Below, piece by piece: positions 24,801 through 34,397 of a DNA stretch of 64,000 nt. The notes under the pieces are model-generated. The model was given only the letters and a program-made list of their open reading frames with translations, did not search any database and was not told the origin of the DNA. The translations under genes and the position numbers were made by a program. This DNA comes from Methylobacillus gramineus (lineage in GTDB: Bacteria; Pseudomonadota; Gammaproteobacteria; Burkholderiales; Methylophilaceae). How positions within the stretch are numbered: position 1 is the stretch's first letter; each line of letters opens with the position of its first letter. The stretch lies in contig NZ_JAJAVE010000001.1 in the NCBI RefSeq assembly GCF_020532675.1, forward strand, positions 1,302,001-1,366,000, in the 5' to 3' direction.

Positions 24801-27200
24801 ATGAAGTACATCGCTTTTAGCAGTGGCATGGTCTTGCTTTTTGCCACTTACAACATCGCACATGCAGAAGACACCCCAGCATCTCCATCCAAGGCAAAGA
24901 CCATAGAAGAACCCCGTCTATTGGACATTACCACTGTAACCGCCAGACGCCGCCTTGAAAAAGAACAGGATGTGCCTGCCACTGTTTCAGTGATCAGGGG
25001 TGAAGAACTGGAATCCACGAGGACTTACCAGATACAGGATCTGCCGCAACTACTGCCCGGCCTAACCGCCCAGTTTCTGCAACCACGACAGTCCAGTATT
25101 GCCATCCGTGGTATCGGTAATAACCCAGCCAATGAAGGACTAGAAGGTAGCGCGGGCATTTACCTGGATAACGTCTATCTAGGCAGGCCAGGGCTGGCAG
25201 TATTTGACCTGTTGGATATAGCACAAGTCGATCTTCTCCGTGGACCCCAAGGCACATTATTCGGCAAGAACACCACCGCCGGTGTACTCAACATCACCAG
25301 CCGTAAACCTGTGTTCAGGTCAGAAAATGCGGTGGAAGCCAGTTTCGGCTCGCGCGACTACGAACAATACAAGGTCATGATTAACCAGCCGCTCAACGAT
25401 CAAGCTGCAGTGCGGATATCCGCCTATAAAACCCATGATGACGGTTGGGTAAAAAATACCTACAACAATCAGAATCTGAATGAAATCAACCGGACGGGAG
25501 TGCGCGGACAACTCTTGTTGCAGCCTAGCGAAAGCTTCAACCTGCGCCTGATTGCAGAACACAATGAAGAAGACTCCAGCACTGGCACACTGGTGCCTTA
25601 TAGTTATGGTCCTTGGACACCCAACTCTTTCAGTGCAGTCGGCTTCCCACCTTTCATACTCCCCAATCCTGGCGCCAATCTCCCTGCAGGCAGGCCTGGA
25701 TCCAATAGCACCAATGGTCTGACTCATGCCAATAACTTAGGTGCAGGCAATCGCAACTACGACCCCAAGGATTACAAAGTCACCGTAGATGGCAGGCAGC
25801 GTACCCGCACAAGCCAGGATGCCTTATCCGCGGAAGCCAACTGGGATTTCAACGGATACAAACTGACTTCAATTACGGCTTGGCGCGATTGGAACTTCAA
25901 GCCTGACAATGATTTGGACCGGACCGACCTCAATGGCGTGCGCGGCGGGTCTGATGTCAAGCACACGCAATACTCACAGGAAGTACGCTTGGCATCCCCT
26001 TTGGGCAAACGGATTGATTATGTGGTGGGTGCATACTATTACTATCAGGACATAGAAAACCACGAGCAATATGTCACCGGCCCCAGTGCCTTTGCACTCA
26101 CTACCATCTATCCCAACAACTCGGCCTTTTCGGGCCTCGGTTATGCAAAGACCAATAGCTATGCCCTGTTTGGTCAAGGCACTTGGCACATCACGGAAAA
26201 ACTGGACTTGACCGCTGGCCTGCGCGCCACTCTGGAGAAGAAGGAAGCCCGGGTGGTGCAAAACCGGATCACACCGATACCAGTATTCCTCTCACCATTG
26301 CTCGATAATTACGATACTGGCATACAGCACCAGAAAGATGAAAGCCTGTCCGCCCTGCTCACAGGCAGTTACTGGTTCAATGATCGAATACTGGGCTATG
26401 CGAGCCTCGCATCAAGCGAGAAATCCGGTGGTTACAATATCAACGGCGTGGCTTCACCCGGGGCAGTATTAGGTACAGATGCCTTGAATATAGACCCGGA
26501 AAAAGCCAACAACCTGGAGTTGGGAATCAAGTCCAGTTGGCTGGATCAGCGGCTGATCGCGAATGCCAATCTGTTCCTGACCAAGGTGACTGACTATCAA
26601 GCCAGCACAGGTGCCTCGATCAATGGCACCTATACCGGCCTACTCACCAATGTTGGCGACCTCACCAGCAAAGGCATGGAGTTCGATCTGCGTGCACTGG
26701 TGAATCAACACTTAAGCCTGGGCCTCAATGGCGCCTATACCGATGCCACGTTTGATCGGGGCACAGCCCCTACTCCGGCAGAAGAGTTTGACGGCTCAGG
26801 CGGAACCGCCAACAGCGGTTATGGCAAAGGCACCCGTAGCATTGCTGGCAACCGGGTCAACGGGGCCTCCCGCTGGGCGTTTAGCAGCAATGCAAATGTG
26901 CGCTGGAATGTCGCAGACAATCTGGAACATTATGGCACCGTGCAATATAGCTGGCGTTCTGAAAACTATGGTGACGTGAATAACTCTGAATATTCCAAAA
27001 TCGCCGGATATGGTCTGCTTAACCTCAGCACCGGCCTGCGCATGACCAGTGGCAAACATCGCTGGGACTTTTCTCTCTGGGCCAGGAATGTCCTGGATAA
27101 ACGTTACTTCCTTGGAGTGACCAATGCAGGCAGCAACCTATATGTGGGGTCAGCGGGACAACCTCGCACCATAGGGGCCAGTCTGCGCTACGATTTCTGA
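24801..27200 (+). CDS. TonB-dependent receptor without STN domain, island copy A
   Basis: Outer-membrane receptor, 799 residues from the ATG at 24801 (the frame could open at a TTG at 24792). Signal peptide MKYIAFSSGMVLLFATYNIAHA, TonB-box-like region ITTVTARRRLEKEQDVPATVSVI, a plug with SSIAIRGIGNNPANEGLEGS and LLRGPQGTLFGKNTTAG, and a barrel ending LRYDF. It lacks an STN domain, so it should not signal through FecR. It is strongly similar to 30840-33164. The two receptors bracket a monooxygenase and an MFS transporter, so the substrate is probably an organic compound (for example an organosulfur compound) rather than a siderophore. No Fur box seen upstream. Confidence 0.9.
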   Translation: MKYIAFSSGMVLLFATYNIAHAEDTPASPSKAKTIEEPRLLDITTVTARRRLEKEQDVPATVSVIRGEELESTRTYQIQDLPQLLPGLTAQFLQPRQSSIAIRGIGNNPANEGLEGSAGIYLDNVYLGRPGLAVFDLLDIAQVDLLRGPQGTLFGKNTTAGVLNITSRKPVFRSENAVEASFGSRDYEQYKVMINQPLNDQAAVRISAYKTHDDGWVKNTYNNQNLNEINRTGVRGQLLLQPSESFNLRLIAEHNEEDSSTGTLVPYSYGPWTPNSFSAVGFPPFILPNPGANLPAGRPGSNSTNGLTHANNLGAGNRNYDPKDYKVTVDGRQRTRTSQDALSAEANWDFNGYKLTSITAWRDWNFKPDNDLDRTDLNGVRGGSDVKHTQYSQEVRLASPLGKRIDYVVGAYYYYQDIENHEQYVTGPSAFALTTIYPNNSAFSGLGYAKTNSYALFGQGTWHITEKLDLTAGLRATLEKKEARVVQNRITPIPVFLSPLLDNYDTGIQHQKDESLSALLTGSYWFNDRILGYASLASSEKSGGYNINGVASPGAVLGTDALNIDPEKANNLELGIKSSWLDQRLIANANLFLTKVTDYQASTGASINGTYTGLLTNVGDLTSKGMEFDLRALVNQHLSLGLNGAYTDATFDRGTAPTPAEEFDGSGGTANSGYGKGTRSIAGNRVNGASRWAFSSNANVRWNVADNLEHYGTVQYSWRSENYGDVNNSEYSKIAGYGLLNLSTGLRMTSGKHRWDFSLWARNVLDKRYFLGVTNAGSNLYVGSAGQPRTIGASLRYDF

Positions 27201-27204
27201 TGAT

Positions 27205-27849
27205 TCAGCCAGCCGTGGCTGGCTTGAGGAAATGTCCATACATAAACAGATTAACGGCTGACCTTACGAGCCTGGCTCTTCCTTCATCATCAGGGATCAC
27301 GCTTTCATCGCGCAACAGAAAATAATGCCCGGAGACACAGAGCTGGACAAACTGGATGGTGGCAGCACGGACATCGGTAAAACTCACCAAGCCTCTGTCC
27401 ATTAACTGCAATAAATAGTGCTCCACCGGTATCCGGCCCTCATTCAATGCCTGATCAATCATTGCAGACAAGCCTTCGATACGGTGCACCTCAGCAATCA
27501 GGATACGACTCAATTTTATATTATTGGATTTAAACCATTGGTCTGAAATAAACAGCCCAATATCAAACAATGCCTCTGCAGGAGGCTTCTTGGTGTTAGT
27601 TGCCTCCACCAGTGCAGACACATAGATATCCATATACTTGCGGATCACGGCAATAAACAAACTGTTCTTGGTTTCAAAATGACGATAGATCGTCAGCTTG
27701 GACACCCCGGCAGCCTTGGCGATGCCCTCTATGCTGGCCCCTTGAAAGCCTTTATCAAGAAAAGTCTGTGCTGCAATTTCCAGCATATGTTGCCCCAACA
27801 GTTCAGAGGCTTCTTTTGTTGGTCTGCCGCCCGCAGCTTTCACACTCAT
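27205..27849 (-). CDS. TetR-family transcriptional regulator
   Basis: A 214-residue repressor from the ATG at 27849 (MSVKAAGGRPTKEASE); the frame opens further upstream only with a TTG. The N-terminal helix-turn-helix reads GASIEGIAKAAGVSKLTIYRHFETKNSLF. The C-terminal ligand domain resembles AefR-type members (SRILIAEVHRIEGL). It is convergent with the first receptor gene and divergent from the monooxygenase. The perfect palindrome at 27995-28020 lies between its start and the monooxygenase and is its probable operator. The C-terminal codons contain the hairpin AGCCAGCC-GT-GGCTGGCT (27207-27224). Confidence 0.9.
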   Translation of the reverse strand: MSVKAAGGRPTKEASELLGQHMLEIAAQTFLDKGFQGASIEGIAKAAGVSKLTIYRHFETKNSLFIAVIRKYMDIYVSALVEATNTKKPPAEALFDIGLFISDQWFKSNNIKLSRILIAEVHRIEGLSAMIDQALNEGRIPVEHYLLQLMDRGLVSFTDVRAATIQFVQLCVSGHYFLLRDESVIPDDEGRARLVRSAVNLFMYGHFLKPATAG

Positions 27850-27994
27850 TGACTTATCCACTACATTCAACCCTATCGTCACATGCCCGGCATTATGCCT
27901 GTATCTACGCTCACGCCACTTATACAAAAAAGGAATATTAATATTTTAAATAAATATTTTATATTCTATTAGTTATGCATTACATTAGCCTTCA

Positions 27995-28020
27995 TTAAGT
28001 GAACGGTACCGTTCACTTAA
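27995..28020. promoter_or_regulatory. perfect 26-bp palindrome, probable TetR operator
   Basis: Each 13-base half reads TTAAGTGAACGGT and its exact complement; the core is GTGAACGGTACCGTTCAC. A GAAC-N6-GTTC core is common among TetR-family operators. It lies in the divergent gap between the TetR gene (start 27849) and the monooxygenase (start 28094), ideally placed to control both. Confidence 0.82.
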
Positions 28021-28093
28021 ATATAAACCAGACTTTATAAAACACCTAATCGCATTGATTACCCATCTTGCGATGCTTGCATCAGGCATACCC

Positions 28094-29425
28094 ATGGCAA
28101 CCAGCAAAAGACAAATAAAATTAGGCGCTTTCCTGCAAGGTGTAGGTCATCACCTGGCTGCATGGCGCCATCCAGACGTAAACCCGGCAGATGCCACCAG
28201 CCTCGCTCACCTGAAAAACTTGGCGCAGATTGCAGAACGTGGGAAATTCGATGCCATCTTTTTTGCTGATACGCTAGGCTTGCCGCAGATAGACAAAAGG
28301 CTGCTGGCCAAAGGTGCCATCCCCTATTTCTGGGAGCCACTCACTGTCTTGGCTGCGATTGCCGGTAGCACAGATAAAATCGGCCTGATCAGCACGGTTT
28401 CCACGTCTTATCTACAGCCTTATCATCTCGCCAGATTATTTGCATCGCTAGACCATATCAGTGCGGGACGCGCTGGTTGGAACCTGGTCACATCCGGCAC
28501 TGATTTCGAAGCAAACAACTTCAACCTGAACACTCAAATTCCGCATACCGAGCGCTATCAGCGCGCACGTGAGTATGTCGATGTGGTCAAGGGCTTATGG
28601 GATAGCTGGGATGACCATCCTTACCTATTTGATCAGGAGTCAGGCAATTTCTTTGATCCTGAAAAACTCCATTTTCTCAATCATCAAGGAACCTACTTCT
28701 CCGTTACCGGCCCACTGCAATCGGCAAGACCGGTACAAGGCTATCCAGTCATCGTGCAAGCTGGCTCATCCGAGGATGGACAAGCATTGGCAGCGGCCAC
28801 AGCGGAAATTGTCTTCACCGCCCAGCAATCATTAGCAGGTGCGCAAGCTTTTTACAAAGGGTTAAAAGATCGCCTAGCCGCAGAAGGACGCCATCCTGAC
28901 AGCCTGAAAGTCATGCCTGGTGTCATGCCCATTATTGGCAATACTGAACAAGAAGCGCAGGATAAATATGAGCAATTACAAGCATTGATAGACCCCGCCG
29001 TGGGCATTGCGTTGCTATCTGCCTTCCTGGGCAATATAGATTTAAGCAAGCATTCAATTGATGGTCCAGTACCAGACTTTCCCGATACTGAGGGATGGCA
29101 AAGCCGCCAGCAACTATTGGTAAACCTGGCGCGCACTGAAAATCTCACCATACGTCAGCTCTACCAGAAAGTAGCGGGGGCACGCGGCCACCGCATCATC
29201 ACCGGCACGGCAAGCAGTATTGCCGATCAACTGGAAATCTGGTTCACCCAGGGGGCTGCCGATGGTTTTAATATATTGCCCGCCACCTTCCCACAAGGGC
29301 TTACGGACTTTGTTGAACAGGTCATCCCTGAGCTACAAAGACGTGGACTTTTCCGCACTGAATACACAGGCAACACCTTGCGTGACCACCTGGAACTAAA
29401 TCGCCCACGGAGCCAATATCAATGA
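28094..29425 (+). CDS. FMN-dependent monooxygenase of the NtaA/SnaA/DszA family
   Basis: Luciferase-like flavin monooxygenase that uses FMNH2 from a partner reductase to oxidise an organic substrate. 443 residues from the ATG at 28094; upstream alternatives at 28055 (TTG) and 28073 lack support. Family marks: KLGAFLQGVGHHLAAWRHP, AQIAERGKFDAIFFADTL, EPLTVLAAIAGSTDKIGLI, and SAGRAGWNLVTSG. This subgroup includes enzymes for nitrilotriacetate, pristinamycin and dibenzothiophene sulfone. No reductase gene is adjacent. Together with an MFS transporter and two outer-membrane receptors it suggests uptake and cleavage of an organosulfur or chelator-like compound. The exact substrate is not readable. 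Confidence 0.9.
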   Translation: MATSKRQIKLGAFLQGVGHHLAAWRHPDVNPADATSLAHLKNLAQIAERGKFDAIFFADTLGLPQIDKRLLAKGAIPYFWEPLTVLAAIAGSTDKIGLISTVSTSYLQPYHLARLFASLDHISAGRAGWNLVTSGTDFEANNFNLNTQIPHTERYQRAREYVDVVKGLWDSWDDHPYLFDQESGNFFDPEKLHFLNHQGTYFSVTGPLQSARPVQGYPVIVQAGSSEDGQALAAATAEIVFTAQQSLAGAQAFYKGLKDRLAAEGRHPDSLKVMPGVMPIIGNTEQEAQDKYEQLQALIDPAVGIALLSAFLGNIDLSKHSIDGPVPDFPDTEGWQSRQQLLVNLARTENLTIRQLYQKVAGARGHRIITGTASSIADQLEIWFTQGAADGFNILPATFPQGLTDFVEQVIPELQRRGLFRTEYTGNTLRDHLELNRPRSQYQ

Positions 29426-30753
29426 GCAACAGCACTGCAGCACCGGTTCATATCCCCGCCTCCAGTACCACGAATGATGGCTACCTGTTTGGCAAACAAG
29501 GCACAGTGGGTATTTTTCTTCTCCTATGCCTGCTGATGGTATTCGACTTTGCTGATCGACTCATCATTGCCGGGCTTCTGCCTTACATCAAAGCCGAATG
29601 GAGTTTGAGCGATGCACAATCTGGTCTGCTCAGTTCAGTCCTGACCTTGGGCATGGTGTTATTCGCCTTTCCTGTATCAATTGCGATTGATCGCTGGAGC
29701 CGTATCAAGACCGCCAGCCTGATGGGCGTGTTCTGGGGACTGGCATCTGCCAGCGGTGCCTTTGCCCAGAATTTTGGTCAGCTGGTTACCAGCCGTGCAC
29801 TGGTCGGTGCAGGAGAAGCGGCTTACGCGCCGGCTTCTTATGCCTGGATTAGCGCAGCATTTCCCAGGCGACGCCTGCAATTGGCGCTGGGCGTATTTTC
29901 TGCCAGCCAGCCGATAGGCATGGCATTGGGGATCGCGTTAGGAGGGTTTATTGCTGCGCATTATGGTTGGCGCCATGCATTGGGCCTGCTGGCGATTCCC
30001 GGCATTCTGGTCGCGATCGCCCTCTATCGCTGCCGCGATTACCGAAACATACAACCTGATACTCCAGTCTCGGACCAGTCGCGAGCCAGCAGTCATTGGC
30101 AGGTTATCCGTCATAACTGGTCACGCATAATCCGCACCCCATCCCTGTTACTGGCTTACCTGAGTGGCGGCATGGCAACCTTGCAATGGGTGCCTATCGT
30201 CTTTTTCCTGCCCACCTATCTCAACCGTATCCATGGCATCCCCTTGCAACAGGCTTCACTGATGACCAGTGGCCTACTATTAGTAGGCGTCGTTGCCATC
30301 CCGCTCGGTGGCTGGATCATGGACACACTGACGCGTCGCCATCCTAACGCCAAGATTTACTTCTCTACCCTGGCCTTTGCACTCTCGGCTACGCTGTATG
30401 GCATTGCCTTCGGGGCCACACTGGACTACCAGACCCAATACCTACTGATTATTACTGCGAGCTTTGCCGCTGCCATCAGTGGCTCTGGCCCGCTCAGCAT
30501 GACACAGGAACTTGCACATCCTTCTGGCCGCGCACTGTCCGGGACCACTGCAGTCATGACCTTGCACCTACTGGGCTCAGTCCCAGGACCATTCCTGGCC
30601 GGCCTGCTGTCTGATCATTATGGCCTGGGACAAGCCCTCTTTATCCTGCCAGTCGTCAGTGGCACCCTAGCCGTGATATTACTGTTCCTTTCCCTGCGTT
30701 ATTACCAGGACGATCTGAGCAAGATTGGTGACTACAAAGTAGAAGCGGGTTAG
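29422..30753 (+). CDS. MFS transporter next to flavin monooxygenase
   Basis: Inner-membrane secondary transporter, 443 residues with about 12 spans. It shows the MFS signature between spans 2 and 3 (FPVSIAIDRWSRIKTASLMG) and a Spinster-like pattern, including RALVGAGEAAYAPASYAWIS. Its start overlaps the monooxygenase stop by 4 bases (ATGA), so the two are co-translated. Likely moves the receptor substrate from the periplasm to the cytoplasmic monooxygenase; export of a product is an alternative. Confidence 0.9.
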   Translation: MSNSTAAPVHIPASSTTNDGYLFGKQGTVGIFLLLCLLMVFDFADRLIIAGLLPYIKAEWSLSDAQSGLLSSVLTLGMVLFAFPVSIAIDRWSRIKTASLMGVFWGLASASGAFAQNFGQLVTSRALVGAGEAAYAPASYAWISAAFPRRRLQLALGVFSASQPIGMALGIALGGFIAAHYGWRHALGLLAIPGILVAIALYRCRDYRNIQPDTPVSDQSRASSHWQVIRHNWSRIIRTPSLLLAYLSGGMATLQWVPIVFFLPTYLNRIHGIPLQQASLMTSGLLLVGVVAIPLGGWIMDTLTRRHPNAKIYFSTLAFALSATLYGIAFGATLDYQTQYLLIITASFAAAISGSGPLSMTQELAHPSGRALSGTTAVMTLHLLGSVPGPFLAGLLSDHYGLGQALFILPVVSGTLAVILLFLSLRYYQDDLSKIGDYKVEAG

Positions 30754-30839
30754 ACATGCAAAAAGAACAAGTAGAGCGATGTATGAAAAACCGCAGAGCA
30801 TTACAAGAGAACACAAGATTATTTTAGGGGAATGAAACT

Positions 30840-33164
30840 ATGAAATTGAGTAAACCATTTGTCATCAGCAGTATTGCACTGGCAATTCATGCCGCTTACA
30901 GCCCAGCCCATGCCGAAGAGCCAGTGAGCAACAATGTGACCCAAAGCGCAGAGGTCAGTGATCAAAATACGCTGGGGAGCATCACCGTGACTGCCAGACG
31001 CCGTACTGAAAAAGAACAGGATGTCCCGGCACCGATCAGCGTAATCAAAGGTGAGCAACTGGAAGCCACCAAGATTTACCAGGTGCAGGACTTGCAACAA
31101 CTACTGCCCAACTTTACTGCCCAGTTCATCCATGCTCGCCAATCCAGCGTGGCAGTCCGTGGCATAGGCAACAATACCGCTAACGAAGGTCTGGAAGGCA
31201 GCGTCGGCATTTACCTCGACAACGTTTACCTAGGTAGACCAGGCCAGGCCGTGTTCGACCTGCTGGACATCGAGCAGATCGACCTCTTGCGCGGCCCACA
31301 AGGCACCTTGTTCGGCAAGAACACGACTGCAGGTGTGCTTAACATCACTTCGCGCGCACCGGTATTCAAGGAAGAACGGTCGATTGAGGCATCAGGTGGT
31401 GAGCGCGGCTATCGTCAGCTCAAAGCCAACATTAATCAACCGCTAAATGACACGGTCGCAGTACGTATTTCCGCCTACGATACGCATGATGATGGCTGGG
31501 TCAAAAACACCTACAACGGAAAAAACCTTAACGAAATCAACCGAAAAGGTGCACGTGGACAGGTGCTGATCAAGCCAAGCGATACTTTTAGCCTAAGATT
31601 GATTGCCGAACATAATGAAGAAGATTCCAGTACAGGCACCATTATTCCCTATAGCTTTGCGCCTTGGCGGCCAACTGGTGTTACCTATGCACAGGTTGGC
31701 GCAAACCTTGGTGCGATCAATAGTGGCCGCAGCCCTTATGACTACAAAGTAGATTTCAACGACAGACAGAAATCGAAGGTCAACCAAGATGCTCTTTCGG
31801 CCGAAGCAAACTGGGATATTAATGGTTATAAATTAACCTCGATTACCGCTTGGCGTGACTGGAAATTCAGCCCTGAAAATGACTTGGACTTTACAAGATT
31901 ATCAGGTATTACCGGTGGCTTCAAAGTTAAGGAAAACCAATACTCTCAAGAGGTGCGTTTGGCATCTCCGCTAGGGGAGGTTTATGACTATGTTGTAGGC
32001 GCTTATTATTATCAGCAACATATTACAAGTGATAATTCTTATGTAACAGGTCCCAATACAAGCGCCCTGACTCAAAGTCCTGACAACTCATCCCTATTTG
32101 GTCAAGGCAACGCAAAAACCAATAGCTATGCGGTCTTTGGGCAATCCACTTGGCATGTGACTGAAGCTTTTGATCTGACAGGTGGATTACGTTACACCCT
32201 GGAAAAAAAGGAAGGCAGGGTGGACCAGGAACATGCAACTATTCCTGGCCTTCCTATTCAATTCACTCCTGCCTTGTTCAGGAACTATGATAGTGGAACC
32301 ATGCGTCGTACCGATGAGAGCATCGCTGGGTTGCTTACCGCAAGCTACCACTTTAACAATGATATTCTGGGGTTTGTTACCTACTCAACTGGTCAAAAAT
32401 CTGGCGGATATAACGTGAATGGCATACTCAGCCCAGGTGCATTGCTAGGTGCCCAAGCTTTGGAAATTGATCCTGAAAAAGCCAAGAATCTGGAATTTGG
32501 CCTTAAAACATCATGGTTAGATAATCGACTAAATATCAATACCAATCTGTTCGTTACCAAAATTTCGGATTACCAGGCGATTACCAATACCACTGATGGC
32601 ATTGGTAACTTTGTTCCCTTCCTGACCAATGTCGGCGACTTGACTAGTAAAGGTGTAGAGCTAGATGTCAGAGCGCAAGCCACAGACCACTTAACGCTAA
32701 CCTTTAATGCAGCCTACACAGATGCGACCTTTGATAAAGGTACTGCACCTACACCATTTGAAGAGTTTGATGGCATAGGTTACGGACGTGGATATCGCAG
32801 CATTTCCGGAAACCGCGTTAATGGCGCTCCAAGATGGACCACAAATGCTGGTTTATTCCATAAGTGGAATATCAACGGCAATATAGAACATTACACCTCT
32901 GCCAACTATAGCTTGCGCTCTGAGACCTATGCAGATATTAACAACTCAAGTTTCTCCAAGATTCCTGGTTATGGTGTATTTAACTTAACGACTGGATTCA
33001 AGATTCCTCATGGAAAAAATCAGTGGGACTTATCAATCTGGGCCAAAAACCTGTTCGATAAACACTACTTCCTTGGTTTGGTCAGCAGTTCCAACTTTAA
33101 TACGTATGCTGGCTCGGCAGCCCAACCACGCACCATAGGGGCCAGCCTGCGTTACGACTTCTAA
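30840..33164 (+). CDS. TonB-dependent receptor without STN domain, island copy B
   Basis: A 774-residue outer-membrane receptor with AGGGG upstream of its ATG. Signal peptide ends SPAHA, then SITVTARRRTEKEQDVPAPISVI, a plug with RGIGNNTANEGLEGS and DLLRGPQGTLFGKNTTAG, and the C-terminus TIGASLRYDF. It is a clear paralogue of 24801-27200, with long near-identical stretches; the main length difference is in a loop around residue 280. It lies 86 bases after the MFS gene in the same direction and is probably in the same transcript, ended by the terminator at 33194-33232. From about residue 240 onward its codons look more AT-rich than those of copy A. Confidence 0.9.
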   Translation: MKLSKPFVISSIALAIHAAYSPAHAEEPVSNNVTQSAEVSDQNTLGSITVTARRRTEKEQDVPAPISVIKGEQLEATKIYQVQDLQQLLPNFTAQFIHARQSSVAVRGIGNNTANEGLEGSVGIYLDNVYLGRPGQAVFDLLDIEQIDLLRGPQGTLFGKNTTAGVLNITSRAPVFKEERSIEASGGERGYRQLKANINQPLNDTVAVRISAYDTHDDGWVKNTYNGKNLNEINRKGARGQVLIKPSDTFSLRLIAEHNEEDSSTGTIIPYSFAPWRPTGVTYAQVGANLGAINSGRSPYDYKVDFNDRQKSKVNQDALSAEANWDINGYKLTSITAWRDWKFSPENDLDFTRLSGITGGFKVKENQYSQEVRLASPLGEVYDYVVGAYYYQQHITSDNSYVTGPNTSALTQSPDNSSLFGQGNAKTNSYAVFGQSTWHVTEAFDLTGGLRYTLEKKEGRVDQEHATIPGLPIQFTPALFRNYDSGTMRRTDESIAGLLTASYHFNNDILGFVTYSTGQKSGGYNVNGILSPGALLGAQALEIDPEKAKNLEFGLKTSWLDNRLNINTNLFVTKISDYQAITNTTDGIGNFVPFLTNVGDLTSKGVELDVRAQATDHLTLTFNAAYTDATFDKGTAPTPFEEFDGIGYGRGYRSISGNRVNGAPRWTTNAGLFHKWNINGNIEHYTSANYSLRSETYADINNSSFSKIPGYGVFNLTTGFKIPHGKNQWDLSIWAKNLFDKHYFLGLVSSSNFNTYAGSAAQPRTIGASLRYDF

Positions 33165-33193
33165 ATCAATCAATACCGTGGTTACAAGGGGAA

Positions 33194-33232
33194 CAGCCAC
33201 CAAGCCAGCACTGGCAGGTGGCTGATTTTTTT
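33194..33232 (+). terminator. Rho-independent terminator of the monooxygenase/receptor island
   Basis: CAGCCACC pairs with GGTGGCTG, with an inner GCCAG/CTGGC stem, followed by seven T. It lies 30 bases past the receptor stop. Confidence 0.9.
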
Positions 33233-33318
33233 AGATTTACCCATTTATCAGCAAGTCGCTTTTTGAATCACTATATTCAAGTTACACTATGCCCTTCATG
33301 ACTGTAGGGGAGATTGCG

Positions 33319-33585
33319 ATGGCCACTATCACGATCAGCAAACTGGATGAGCAGCATTTTGAAGTCGCTATCCAGGCACATTCACCTACAACTCACTGTG
33401 TAACCGTCACGCCAGACTACGCAGCCAAACTCACTCAAGGCAAATTCAGTACGGAAGAGCTGGTCAATCGTTCCTTTGATTTCCTGCTGGCCCGGGAGTC
33501 AAACACCAGTATTCTGCGTAGTTTTGATCTGGCCCTGATTTCGCGATACTTCCCCGAATATGAAGGTACGATCAATCACTCGTAA
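33319..33585 (+). CDS. conserved hypothetical protein (88 aa)
   Basis: The ATG at 33319 has GGGGAG 6 bases upstream and gives 88 residues starting MATITISKLDEQHFEVAI; earlier ATGs at 33289 and 33298 lack a good site. The C-terminal half (SNTSILRSFDLALISRYFPEYE) matches a pattern I recall in small uncharacterised proteobacterial proteins. No signal peptide, membrane span or metal motif. It is convergent with tcdA, 14 bases from its stop. Confidence 0.75.
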   Translation: MATITISKLDEQHFEVAIQAHSPTTHCVTVTPDYAAKLTQGKFSTEELVNRSFDFLLARESNTSILRSFDLALISRYFPEYEGTINHS

Positions 33586-33599
33586 CAGAAATTGATTCG

Positions 33600-34397
33600 T
33601 CAACGAGCTGCTGAAGTCAGCAGCTTGAGTACCACTGCAGCGGCAGCCATGCCAGATGGAGCAGTGACTGCCACTGAAGATCCATACCCCGCGCAATTCA
33701 ACCCTGTCACGCCGCTATCATCACTCACCTCACAGCTCGCATCCGGCAACTGGACAGGCTCATCGGAATAAATGCATTGAATACCAAACTTGGCAGGTTT
33801 TTTCTGGGATTGTGACGCTTTAGGAAAACCATGGTCTCGCCGCAAATTATTACGCACCTTGGCCAACAAGCGATCCCCATGCACTTCTACAAGATCAGCA
33901 ATACGGATGCGCGTGGGATCAAAACGTCCGCCTGCCCCACCGGCCATGACCAACGGTACTTTATGCTGACGACACCAGGCCGCCATCGCCACTTTGGCTC
34001 TGGCATCATCAATGGCATCCAGCACAACGTCATACCCGCGATTGAGCATGAGATCGACATTATCCACCGTCACAAACTCTTCAATTTCCTGCACCTGTGC
34101 CAATGGATTGATCAGGCGTATCCGCTCTGCCATGGCAGTAACCTTGGCCTTACCAAACTCGCCCTCCACCGCATGCAATTGCCGGTTCACGTTGGACTCG
34201 GCAATATTGTCGAGATCTATCAGGGTCAACCGCCCAATGGCATTGCGTGCAAGCGCCTCCACCGCCCAGGAGCCAACTCCGCCGACACCGACCACACAGA
34301 CATGGGCAGCCTGGAAGCGCTGTAAGCCCTGCTCACCATATAAGCGACGCACACCGCCAAAACGACGCATCACATCAATATCCATGGATTCACTCAT
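33600..34397 (-). CDS. tcdA: tRNA threonylcarbamoyladenosine dehydratase TcdA (CsdL/YgdL)
   Basis: Converts t6A37 of tRNA to its cyclic form in an ATP-dependent reaction. The start is chosen at 34397, where it overlaps the end of the preceding gene; the frame remains open further upstream inside that gene. It yields 266 residues. The E1-like/MoeB fold shows VCVVGVGGVGSWAVEALARN, LIDLDNIAESNVNRQ and DAIDDARAKVAMAAW, and ends GYGSSVAVTAPSGMAAAA as in TcdA. No CsdE or CsdA partner is adjacent. Confidence 0.92.
   Translation of the reverse strand: MSESMDIDVMRRFGGVRRLYGEQGLQRFQAAHVCVVGVGGVGSWAVEALARNAIGRLTLIDLDNIAESNVNRQLHAVEGEFGKAKVTAMAERIRLINPLAQVQEIEEFVTVDNVDLMLNRGYDVVLDAIDDARAKVAMAAWCRQHKVPLVMAGGAGGRFDPTRIRIADLVEVHGDRLLAKVRNNLRRDHGFPKASQSQKKPAKFGIQCIYSDEPVQLPDASCEVSDDSGVTGLNCAGYGSSVAVTAPSGMAAAAVVLKLLTSAAR

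Noticed and set aside
27207-27224. Hairpin AGCCAGCC-GT-GGCTGGCT as bidirectional terminator
   Set aside because: It lies within the TetR C-terminal codons and lacks a T-run on either side; noted only under the TetR gene.
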